This document shows, one piece after another, positions 1 to 6,761 of a stretch of DNA of 19,556 nucleotides (its first letter is position 1; every line of letters starts with the position of its first letter). Under the pieces are notes generated by a model. That model was given only the letters and a program-made list of their open reading frames with translations. It did not search any database and was not told the DNA's origin. The DNA comes from Actinobacteria bacterium UBA3028. GTDB taxonomy: Bacteria; Actinomycetota; Actinomycetes; Nanopelagicales; Nanopelagicaceae. The stretch is taken from positions 11,367-30,922 of the forward strand of contig DFDL01000018.1 in the NCBI GenBank assembly GCA_002367715.1. The letters run 5' to 3'. Position numbers and translations under genes: made by a program.

Positions 1-1
1 T

Positions 2-976
2 AAGTGCGCAGATGCTGCAGGTGAAAAACTGGGGCATTACAGCACTTATGAGGCTGCTAAAGATCTGGACATATTGCGCGAACTCTTAGGTGATATGAAG
101 TTAAATTATTTAGGCAAAAGCTATGGAACTTATCTTGGAACTATATATGCCGCACTCTTTCCTAAAAAGGTTGGAAGGTTAGTTCTAGATGGCGCAGTGG
201 CACCTGAAATAACACTGCGCGACCAAGGATTGGCACAGGCAATTGGTTTTGATGGGGCGCTTAAAAATTATCTAAATTCACAGGACCAATTTAAATTATC
301 GGATATTGAAAGAATGCTTGAAAAAGCTAAATCAGAGCCGATGCGGCTGATTGGTAAAACTGATGAAGAGAGAACAGCCACACAATCATTGATAATAACA
401 GCAATCGCCCAATCGCTTTATAATTCCGTAACGGGTTGGCGCGAATTAACCGAGGCACTTAACCTTGCCATTAATAAAAACAATCCAAAATTAATTTTTA
501 AATTATCCGATCGCTACAACGATCGAGATGAGTCTGGTAACTATTACAGCAATCAGACAGATATTTCAATTATGATTACCTGCCTAGATTGGCGCGAAGA
601 ACGTACAGTCGCCGATATGGCAGAGGACCAAGAAGTGTTTAGAGAGAGTTCGTCGGTTTTCGGCCCTTACTTAAGTTTTTCAACTCTGCCTTGCAAGTAT
701 TGGCAAGCCAAGCCAAATCTGCCAGAAGTAGAACTATTTAATATTCAAACAGATCCAGTCTTGATAATCGGAGTTACCCAAGATCCAGCTACGCCATATC
801 TTTGGGCTGAGAACTTAACCGAGTCATTTGTAAATGCGAAGTTATTGACGCTAAAGGGCGAGGGCCACACCGGACACGGGCGAGGCAATAAATGCATCGA
901 CCAGACCGTAAATCGCTTCTTTTTAACGGGCAAATCCCCCTCGAAAGCTCTGTTTTGCACCCAAAGTGGTAATTAG
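2..976 (+). CDS. TAP-like alpha/beta hydrolase (S33-type peptidase), 5' end outside window
   Basis: The frame is open to the left edge, so the N-terminus, with any signal peptide or lipobox, lies outside the window; 324 residues are visible. It matches the alpha/beta-hydrolase tripeptidyl-aminopeptidase (TAP/SlpD-like) family, which removes short peptides from N-termini, usually outside the cell or on its surface. The nucleophile elbow is GKSYG (Ser at visible residue 40) within the family-typical block LNYLGKSYGTYLG, followed by GRLVLDGAV. The acid is probably Asp261 in GVTQDPATPY and the base His289 in GEGHTGHG, both in the TAP-like C-terminal region. Cys194 and Cys231 (in PCKYW) may form a disulfide, as expected for an exported enzyme. 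An internal TTG at 74 could be miscalled as the start, but the family motif runs through it. The exact substrate is unknown; the family call is firm. Confidence 0.88.
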   Translation, partial: KCADAAGEKLGHYSTYEAAKDLDILRELLGDMKLNYLGKSYGTYLGTIYAALFPKKVGRLVLDGAVAPEITLRDQGLAQAIGFDGALKNYLNSQDQFKLSDIERMLEKAKSEPMRLIGKTDEERTATQSLIITAIAQSLYNSVTGWRELTEALNLAINKNNPKLIFKLSDRYNDRDESGNYYSNQTDISIMITCLDWREERTVADMAEDQEVFRESSSVFGPYLSFSTLPCKYWQAKPNLPEVELFNIQTDPVLIIGVTQDPATPYLWAENLTESFVNAKLLTLKGEGHTGHGRGNKCIDQTVNRFFLTGKSPSKALFCTQSGN

Positions 977-1005
977 TACCATTTGATATACGGCATTATT
1001 TCCCC

Positions 1006-1653
1006 ATGCGCTTAGACCACGTCTCATATGTAACCTCTCATGATCAACTAGCCGACACAGTTCAACGCCTCGGTTCAAGACTTGGTTCAACCTTTGTTGA
1101 TGGTGGAGTTCACCCAAGATTTGGAACTCGAAACTTTACTCTTTCATTACAGAATGGACATTATTTAGAAGTCGTCTGCCCGCTTGATCATCCTGCGGCA
1201 GATGCCTCACCATTTGGTAAAGCAGTTTCAAAACGCGCAGCAGAAGGTGGCGGTTGGTTAACCTGGGTACTAGCTAGCGATGACATCTCACCGATTGAAG
1301 AACGACTTGGGCGCTCGGCAGTTGAAGGTCACCGTACTAAGCCAGATGGGAATGACTTATCTTGGAAACAAATTGGAATCCTAGAACTACTAGAAGACAA
1401 GCAACTTCCATTCTTTATTCAATGGCTCACTCTTCAACATCCATCAGCCGATGGAAAAGCTATCTCTAAAATTGTAAAAGTTGAGATTGCTGGAGATAAA
1501 TCAAAAATCTCTGAATGGATTGGTTCTGAAATAGAGAAGGCAATCGGAAATAATATTGAAGTTGAATGGGTAGATGTCTCACTAAATGACGGTGACTCAG
1601 GGATAGTCGCAGTTCACCTTGCTACCCCAACTGGTGTTGTACGAGTAGATTAA
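1006..1653 (+). CDS. Glyoxalase-like (VOC superfamily) protein
   Basis: A 215-residue cytoplasmic protein starting MRLDHVSYVTSH, the usual opening of the glyoxalase-like domain (Glyoxalase_3 type). Residues 1-60 form one beta-alpha-beta-beta-beta unit, with candidate metal-side residues His5, His36 and Glu55 (YLEVV). The segment around 85-150 (GGWLTWVLAS, then PFFIQWL) would be the second module. The substrate is not deducible: these proteins are often annotated only as VOC family. It follows the hydrolase gene by 29 bases on the same strand, and tRNA-Thr starts 16 bases after its stop. No Shine-Dalgarno is visible before the ATG; CATTAT lies 6 bases upstream and could be a weak leaderless -10 box. 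Family confident, function open. Confidence 0.8.
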   Translation: MRLDHVSYVTSHDQLADTVQRLGSRLGSTFVDGGVHPRFGTRNFTLSLQNGHYLEVVCPLDHPAADASPFGKAVSKRAAEGGGWLTWVLASDDISPIEERLGRSAVEGHRTKPDGNDLSWKQIGILELLEDKQLPFFIQWLTLQHPSADGKAISKIVKVEIAGDKSKISEWIGSEIEKAIGNNIEVEWVDVSLNDGDSGIVAVHLATPTGVVRVD

Positions 1654-1669
1654 TTTTTGAATCACTCGC

Positions 1670-1744
1670 GCCTCTGTGGCTCAGTGGTAGAGCAGCTCAT
1701 TCGTAACGAGCAGATCGTCGGTTCAATCCCGACCAGGGGCTCCA
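1670..1744 (+). tRNA. tRNA-Thr (anticodon CGT)
   Basis: A full cloverleaf can be drawn: acceptor GCCTCTG with CAGGGGC (one G-T pair), D-arm GCTC/GAGC, anticodon stem GCTCA/CGAGC, loop TTCGTAA with anticodon CGT at 1702-1704, 5-base variable loop, T-arm GTCGG/CCGAC with loop TTCAATC, and an encoded CCA at 1742-1744. It decodes ACG. The closing pair of the anticodon stem (31-39) is A.C instead of a Watson-Crick pair; every other stem is intact, so it looks functional. It lies 38 bases before murT on the same strand and may be co-transcribed with it. Confidence 0.95.
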
Positions 1745-1782
1745 CAAATTAATTTACTGCGGCCAAGAACTGGAGGAAGTAA

Positions 1783-2904
1783 ATGAGATTAAAACTCTCT
1801 ATTCTGATTGCAAAATTTGCCGCACTACTCTCTCGGAAGATTCTCCGTAAATCAGGTGAAACCATTGCGGGATGGGTACTACTTAAATTAAGCCCACGAG
1901 CGATTTCAGAGCTATCAAAAGGGCGAACAATAATCTGCGTATCAGGAACAAATGGAAAAACTTCAACAACTAAAGCACTTGCTAAAATAGTTTCAAGTTT
2001 GGGTTCGGTTACGACAAGTATTTCTGGATCTAATCTTGATCGCGGAATTGCCGCAGCATTGATGGCGAAATCTGATTTTGCAGTATTAGAGGTAGATGAG
2101 TTGCATCTAGCCAACATTATTGAAGAGGCAAAACCAAAGATCGTATTGCTCTTAAATCTAACCAGGGACCAACTTCATCGGATGCACGAGGTTAAGCGGG
2201 TAGCCGATAGGTGGGCACTTAGTGCAAAGATCTCGCCCAAAACTATATTTGTCGGAGATATCGATGACCCATTTGTAAACCTAGTTTTAAGTTCAGCAGC
2301 TAACTCAGAGAAGATCTCCTTTGGTGGTCGCAGGCATTTAGATGCCGCTGTCTGCCCAGCATGTGGTACATATTTAAAGTGGGTTGGAAATAACTATAAG
2401 TGCAGTTGTGGCCTAACTAATTCAGGTGCAAATATAATTTTGCAGCCTGGAACTGCAGCATATAAAAATGCAGCAATGGCTAACGTTGCTGGCAAAATTC
2501 TTGGTGCAAGCGAGAGCGAAATTGATGAACGAGCGCTAGAACGTAGCGTCGATAAAGTGAAAAATGGTGTGAAGTTAAAGTTACGCCTTACAAAGAATCC
2601 TGCATCTTGGAGTGAAGCTCTTAATTCCGTATCTGGATCTAGCGTTCTTCTGATAGTTAACTCTAGAGAGGTCGATGGAATCGACACCTCTTGGCTCTGG
2701 GATATCTCTTTTGATCAGTTAACAGGCAAACAGATTGTTGTAAGTGGCGAACGAGCTCTGGATATCGCCTACCGTTTACATGTTGCAGGTATCGAAGCCG
2801 AAATCGCAACTGATTTTGAAGCTGCAATTAGTAAATTTCCGACGGACTCCGCAGTTCATGTCCTCGCGGCATACACCGCATTTTATGAGTTGGTGAATTC
2901 ATGA
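1783..2904 (+). CDS. murT: Lipid II isoglutaminyl synthase, Mur-ligase subunit MurT
   Basis: MurT with GatD amidates the alpha-carboxyl of D-Glu in lipid II to D-isoglutamine at the inner membrane face, using ATP and ammonia from glutamine. The 373 residues show an N-terminal hydrophobic patch, the Mur-ligase P-loop VSGTNGKTSTTK (54-64), the EVDE acid block near 103-106, LNLTRDQ (125-130), a four-Cys ribbon (Cys191, 194, 207, 209) and the DUF1727 tail with the DGIDTSWLWD motif. It is shorter than Firmicute MurT (about 430 residues). The start is supported by GGAGG at 1772-1776. Its stop overlaps the gatD start by four bases (ATGA), the usual arrangement for this obligate heterodimer. The second ribbon knuckle is CxC, which is tighter than the more common CxxC. 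Confidence 0.95.
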   Translation: MRLKLSILIAKFAALLSRKILRKSGETIAGWVLLKLSPRAISELSKGRTIICVSGTNGKTSTTKALAKIVSSLGSVTTSISGSNLDRGIAAALMAKSDFAVLEVDELHLANIIEEAKPKIVLLLNLTRDQLHRMHEVKRVADRWALSAKISPKTIFVGDIDDPFVNLVLSSAANSEKISFGGRRHLDAAVCPACGTYLKWVGNNYKCSCGLTNSGANIILQPGTAAYKNAAMANVAGKILGASESEIDERALERSVDKVKNGVKLKLRLTKNPASWSEALNSVSGSSVLLIVNSREVDGIDTSWLWDISFDQLTGKQIVVSGERALDIAYRLHVAGIEAEIATDFEAAISKFPTDSAVHVLAAYTAFYELVNS

Positions 2905-3602
2905 GCCAACTAAAAATTGTCCGAATCCATAACGAATTATTGGGAACATATGGCGATCAAGGAAATGCCGAAGTTTTAGCTTTCCGCGCAAAATTTCATG
3001 GAATAACAGCAACAATTTTTGATGTTTCATACAATGATGAGCTACCAACAAATGGCGATATCTATCTACTTGGTGGCGCTGAAGATACGGCACAACTTTT
3101 GAGTTTAGAGGCGTTAAAACGAAGTAATAATTTAAATACTCTTGAAATGGCGATAGAACGTGGCGCTGTGGTCTTAGCAATTTGTGCCGGTTTTCAGATA
3201 ATGGGCAGATCTTTCTGGGCCAATGGAGTAGAGGTTGAAGGACTCGGAATCTTGGATGTGACTAGCAAGCCTGGCTCTAAGCGAATTGTTGGCGATATCA
3301 AAACTACTTCAACAGTTCTTGGGTTTGAATTAACTGGCTTTGAAAACCATATGGGTCATACGACTTTAGGGCCAACGGCAGAGCCCTTCGGAAAAGTCTT
3401 AAAAGGTACGGGAAATGGCGACGATAAATTTGATGGAGCTGTATCTGGAAATATTTTTGGAAGTTACATGCATGGACCGATACTTGCCCGAAATCCCGAA
3501 CTTGCAGACTTATTATTAACGCGTGCAACTGGCCGCAAATATGCACAAATAACTGATCCACTAGCCTCAAAATATGCAGCATGGCGTCGCAAGGTAATTT
3601 AG
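2901..3602 (+). CDS. gatD: Lipid II isoglutaminyl synthase, glutamine amidotransferase subunit GatD
   Basis: GatD is the class I (triad-type) glutaminase that feeds ammonia to MurT for peptidoglycan amidation. The 233 residues fit the family length. Diagnostic pieces are LLGTYGDQGNAEVL near the N-terminus (12-26), the GGAEDTAQ block (58-65), the nucleophile Cys95 in AICAGFQIMG, and His191 in SYMHGPILARNPELAD, which lie close to Cys94 and His189 reported for the S. aureus enzyme. The catalytic Glu that normally follows His is replaced by the GPILARNPE context, as in other GatD proteins, where MurT is thought to supply an Asp. Translation starts inside the murT stop (ATGA), so the two are coupled. 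No strong terminator follows directly. Confidence 0.95.
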   Translation: MSQLKIVRIHNELLGTYGDQGNAEVLAFRAKFHGITATIFDVSYNDELPTNGDIYLLGGAEDTAQLLSLEALKRSNNLNTLEMAIERGAVVLAICAGFQIMGRSFWANGVEVEGLGILDVTSKPGSKRIVGDIKTTSTVLGFELTGFENHMGHTTLGPTAEPFGKVLKGTGNGDDKFDGAVSGNIFGSYMHGPILARNPELADLLLTRATGRKYAQITDPLASKYAAWRRKVI

Positions 3603-3607
3603 TAGGT

Positions 3608-3732
3608 TACAATTAGTCAGTTGTTGCAACCGCAGCACTCCCCAAAGAACCCTCTGATAAGAATCAAGGTTCACTTGCGAGTCTTATTCTTTAGCACCAC
3701 GAGACACGCTTGATGTCTCGATTGGTATTTTT
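3608..3732 (+). promoter_or_regulatory. Structured leader of the DEAD-box helicase gene
   Basis: About 130 bases separate gatD and the helicase. TACAAT at 3608-3613 is a possible -10 box, without a good -35. Two hairpins follow. The first, at 3656-3688, is GATAAGA/TCTTATT continued after one mismatch by TC/GA and then AAG/CTT. The second, at 3700-3720, is a perfect 7-bp stem, CGAGACA/TGTCTCG, with a 7-base loop. The second ends 12 bases before the ATG, leaving only a U-rich spacer and no Shine-Dalgarno. It could be a regulatory 5' leader; a weak terminator for murT-gatD is the alternative, though the T-run after the stem is interrupted. Confidence 0.4.
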
Positions 3733-5523
3733 ATGTCATTTAAAGATTTAGGTATTGCCCCTGCGCTCGTAGAAGCTCTGGATGCTCAAGGAATCACCTC
3801 ACCATTCCCAATTCAAAGTGCAACTCTTCCCGATGCAATTAAGGGTCGCGATGTACTTGGACGTGGTCAGACAGGCTCTGGAAAGACACTTGCATTCGGT
3901 TTAGCAATGTTGACCAGGCTTGAAGGTCGTACCGCAAAACCACATCGCCCACTTGGGTTAATTCTCTCACCAACCCGCGAACTCGCTGTTCAAATTTCAG
4001 ATGTAGTTGGCCCACTCTCTCGTAAAGTTGGATTAAGTACACAAGTTGTAGCAGGTGGTCTCTCTTATGTCGGCCAAATTAAGGCGCTTCGTTCTGGTGT
4101 AACAATTCTTGTAGCAACTCCAGGGCGTTTAATCGATTTAATTGAGAAGAAGCATGTTGTTCTAGATGATGTCGCAATTACAGTTTTAGATGAAGCCGAT
4201 CAGATGGCGGACATGGGCTTCTTGCCAGTTGTTAAAGAACTTCTAGGGCAGACAAAGGATGACGGACAACGTCTACTTTTCTCAGCAACTCTAGATCGTG
4301 ATGTTGACTCTCTAGTAAAGCGCTTTCTTAAAAATCCAATCACACACTCACTTGAGAATGAAAAGTCACGCGCGGCAGATATGTTGCACCACGTACTGAT
4401 TATGGATCAAGGACATAAAGACCTAGTAGCAACTCAGATTGCTGCTCGCGAAGGCCGTACAATTTTCTTTGTTCGCACTAAACACGGCGCAGATAAACTT
4501 GCCGAGAAGATGTTGCGCTCTGGCGTCCCAGTAGGTGTCCTTCATGGCGGCAAATCACAAGGCCAGCGAACCAGAGTTTTAGCGGCATTTAAAGATGGAC
4601 GTGCAAGCGCACTTGTAGCAACCGATGTTGCAGCTCGGGGTATTCACGTTGATGATGTGTCTCTTGTAGTTCATGTAGATGCACCGGCTGACCATAAAGA
4701 TTATCTACACCGCGCTGGACGTACTGCGCGTGCGGGTGCAACAGGAACCGTAGTGACTCTAGCAACCCACAAGCAGAAGCGTGGAATTTTTGGAATCACA
4801 AACCAAGCCAAGGTAAAGCTAAATGAAGTTTATGTTCGCCCATCAGATCCTGAGCTAATTCGGGTAACAGGCGCACAAGAACCATCAGGAGTTCCAGTAA
4901 TCGTTGAAGCCGAAAGACCAGGGCGCAATGACCGTGGTAGCCGTGACCGTGGTGACCGTGGTGGATTCCGAAGAGGACATTCCGGAAACTTTAAAAAGAG
5001 AAGTGAAGGCGGGGGTCGCATCAGTGATTCCACCGAGCGAAAGATTGATGTTAAGAGCGAGAGTTATAGCAAGAAACCCGTTCGTTCATTTCGTGGCGCT
5101 GCTCCAACAAAACCAAAATATGAAGAGCGTCCGGTACGTAATGAGAGAAGCGAAAAATTCGAGGGCCCTTCAAAACCAGAGCGGACATTTCGTGCAGATC
5201 GTCATCCTAAGTCAGAACGCTTTGAGAAATCAGATCGTCCAGCTAAGGCAGATCGATTTGGAACGGCAAAGCGCTTTGAGGCAAGCAATTCAAGTGCAAA
5301 GCCAGTAAAGAAGAGTTATAAATCTGACTCTCGCCCTGCTACTTCAAGTTGGCGTGCGGATGCTGAGAGCGCTGAGACTAAGCGCCCACCTTTCAAGAAT
5401 GCCTCTAGTCCAAAGAAATTTGCAAAGAAAGCTCCTGCAAAACGAGCGCCACTTCCAAAGGGAACCTTTAAAAAGGCCGGTCCGAAGAAGAATGTGGGCA
5501 AGGCTAAACCACGCACAAAATAA
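3733..5523 (+). CDS. DEAD-box ATP-dependent RNA helicase with long basic tail
   Basis: It unwinds RNA duplexes, likely in ribosome assembly, mRNA turnover or cold adaptation. The core (about 1-370 of 596) has all motifs: Q motif FKDLGIAPALVEAL..SPFPIQ (3-28), motif I GQTGSGKT (45-52), Ia PTREL (80-84), TPGRL (129-133), II DEAD (153-156), III SAT (184-186), VATDVAARG (295-303) and VI HRAGRTAR (326-333). From about 390 to the end the protein is low-complexity and rich in Arg, Lys, Ser and Pro, with an RGG-like patch (401-415) and loose ERF/DRF repeats, so probably disordered and RNA-binding. The N-terminus at this ATG matches family starts, although no Shine-Dalgarno is present. Its TAA shares a base with the next ATG (TAATG). 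It could be DeaD/CsdA- or RhlE-like; the subfamily is not certain. Confidence 0.95.
   Translation: MSFKDLGIAPALVEALDAQGITSPFPIQSATLPDAIKGRDVLGRGQTGSGKTLAFGLAMLTRLEGRTAKPHRPLGLILSPTRELAVQISDVVGPLSRKVGLSTQVVAGGLSYVGQIKALRSGVTILVATPGRLIDLIEKKHVVLDDVAITVLDEADQMADMGFLPVVKELLGQTKDDGQRLLFSATLDRDVDSLVKRFLKNPITHSLENEKSRAADMLHHVLIMDQGHKDLVATQIAAREGRTIFFVRTKHGADKLAEKMLRSGVPVGVLHGGKSQGQRTRVLAAFKDGRASALVATDVAARGIHVDDVSLVVHVDAPADHKDYLHRAGRTARAGATGTVVTLATHKQKRGIFGITNQAKVKLNEVYVRPSDPELIRVTGAQEPSGVPVIVEAERPGRNDRGSRDRGDRGGFRRGHSGNFKKRSEGGGRISDSTERKIDVKSESYSKKPVRSFRGAAPTKPKYEERPVRNERSEKFEGPSKPERTFRADRHPKSERFEKSDRPAKADRFGTAKRFEASNSSAKPVKKSYKSDSRPATSSWRADAESAETKRPPFKNASSPKKFAKKAPAKRAPLPKGTFKKAGPKKNVGKAKPRTK
4930..4962 (+). 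repeat. Short GACCGTGGT repeats coding the RGG-like patch
   Basis: GACCGTGGT occurs at 4930-4938, 4945-4953 and 4954-4962, with a degenerate GCCGT between the first two. It encodes the DRG/RDRG units of the helicase tail, so it is a coding microrepeat that could vary in copy number between strains. Confidence 0.7.
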
Positions 5524-5825
5524 TGAAATCACAGATTGCACTTGTCGGCATTGGATTAGTAATTGCTGCAGGAGTTGCCTATGCCGAATTAAAGCCGGCA
5601 GAGGTTATTTCACCTAATGTACAACCGAGTAAGAGCCCGGAAACTGTTATATCTAAAGCGCCTAGTGATTTAGCTACTCCAAGTAAGTCAGCTACTCCAA
5701 CTAAATCAAAAGCTCCAATTGGCAATCCAGTTCCAATGCCCACTATTTCTGGTGGCGGAGATGACGACGACGATGAGCGTAATGAGCGCGAGGACGATGG
5801 AAATCACGACGAGGATGACGATTAA
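5523..5825 (+). CDS. Small exported protein with S/T/P/K linker and poly-acidic tail
   Basis: A 100-residue protein of no family I recognise. Residues 1-21 form a signal peptide: MKSQ, a hydrophobic core, then AYA before Glu22, a good signal peptidase I site. Residues 22-72 are a linker with repeated PSK/TPSKS/TPTKSKAP units, followed by PMPTISGGG. The last 24 residues are almost all Asp and Glu, with a few Arg, Asn and His. The mature protein would thus be basic in the middle, strongly acidic at the end and disordered, possibly binding cations or basic partners outside the membrane. Its ATG overlaps the helicase TAA (TAATG at 5521-5525), implying reinitiation, and its own stop overlaps the convergent transporter stop. 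The overlap and the clean signal peptide argue that it is real; the function is unknown. Confidence 0.75.
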   Translation: MKSQIALVGIGLVIAAGVAYAELKPAEVISPNVQPSKSPETVISKAPSDLATPSKSATPTKSKAPIGNPVPMPTISGGGDDDDDERNEREDDGNHDEDDD

Positions 5826-6745
5826 ACTTTAGCTTTTTTGGGCTCTATCAATCTAGAGATTGCGATCGATGCAATAGTCATTACTGTTCCAAAAATTAGA
5901 TAACCATTTAGCGATCCGGCTTTTGCAGGAAATAGCCAATCAATTATCACAGCACCAATTAACTGACCTGCAATATTTAAGATCACAAAATTCAAGACGC
6001 CTAAGTGCTTAATTATAAAAGCTGAAACCGCAACAAAAATAAGTCCAGCCGTACCACCGGTATAGACCCAGAAATTATGTGGCAGGGCGCCAATCCGCGC
6101 ACCAGATGCCAAATTAATTGCAAGTGCAATAACGACGATTACTGCGCCGGTTGCAAAGTTAAACCAAGCAGTTGCGAGGGGGCTTTTTGCTACTACATTG
6201 AGTCGACCGTTTAACCCTTGCTGGATAGAGGCGAAAACACCAACTATCAGAGCAAGTAGTAGTGGAAGAAACCTAAATTCAGATCCAATTAAATCTGGGT
6301 ATACCGCGATAAATACCGCAATCAAAGTTGCAATAGCACCCAAAGTTCTTGGAAGCGTTATTTTCTGCTTGCCACTTGCAGTTATTCCTGCCTTATCTAC
6401 AAAGAGTGAAGAGACGGTCTGCCCGGCAACAACAACAATCGTAAACAGAGCAACACCTATTTGTGGAACAGTAATACTCTGAACGGCTACAAAACAGCCT
6501 CCTAAGATGCCACCGGCAACCTCCCAGAGTGCCAGATCTTTACTTTTAATTGCAGCAAAGATTGCGAAGAGTCCTACCCGCTCCTTTTTAATACCGAAAA
6601 CTAGGAAGAACAGAAGTGTCCAGCCTGTTAAAAAAGAGATAAGAGCTGCGGCTAAACCATTATCAAGATCTACCGATAGCTGACCATTTATCCGTGCTTG
6701 AACTGCAACCACAACGCCAATTAGTACTGCAAAAATTGCGTACAC
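5822..6745 (-). CDS. DMT-superfamily transporter, YdcZ/DUF606 family
   Basis: A 307-residue integral membrane protein with about ten hydrophobic segments. An internal duplication is visible: QARINGQLSV...SFLTG (16-40) resembles QQGLNGRLNV...NFATG (175-200), and IGVALFTIVVVAGQ (96-109) resembles LGVLNFVILNIAGQ (248-261). This two-copy DUF606 layout is typical of full-length YdcZ proteins in the drug/metabolite transporter superfamily; the substrate is unknown. The GTG start has GAGG a few bases upstream. It lies 16 bases downstream of the LCP gene on the same strand, so the two probably share a transcript. Its TAA shares the palindrome TTAA with the stop of the convergent small exported protein. 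Confidence 0.88.
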   Translation of the reverse strand: MYAIFAVLIGVVVAVQARINGQLSVDLDNGLAAALISFLTGWTLLFFLVFGIKKERVGLFAIFAAIKSKDLALWEVAGGILGGCFVAVQSITVPQIGVALFTIVVVAGQTVSSLFVDKAGITASGKQKITLPRTLGAIATLIAVFIAVYPDLIGSEFRFLPLLLALIVGVFASIQQGLNGRLNVVAKSPLATAWFNFATGAVIVVIALAINLASGARIGALPHNFWVYTGGTAGLIFVAVSAFIIKHLGVLNFVILNIAGQLIGAVIIDWLFPAKAGSLNGYLIFGTVMTIASIAISRLIEPKKAKV

Positions 6746-6761
6746 ATCGCCTCAAATCTGA

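Noticed and set aside
2..976. First gene as a pseudogene or truncated hydrolase starting at TTG 74
   Set aside because: The frame continues to the left edge with family-typical sequence upstream of position 74, so it is cut by the window, not broken.
1749..2117. 122-codon minus-strand open frame opposite the murT N-terminus
   Set aside because: It is antisense to the P-loop region of a clear murT gene and no motif is seen in its product.
3700..3720. Hairpin as a rho-independent terminator of murT-gatD
   Set aside because: Only four of seven pairs are G-C, the following bases ATTGGTATTTTT are not a clean T-run, and the stem lies almost on the helicase start; kept as a leader structure instead.
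4930..4962. GACCGTGGT units as a CRISPR or regulatory repeat
   Set aside because: There are no spacers; the units are in frame and encode the DRG patch of the helicase tail.
4904..5308. 134-codon plus-strand open frame inside the helicase tail
   Set aside because: It lies in another frame of a verified gene, has no family resemblance or ribosome site, and exists because the Arg/Lys-rich tail avoids stops in shifted frames.
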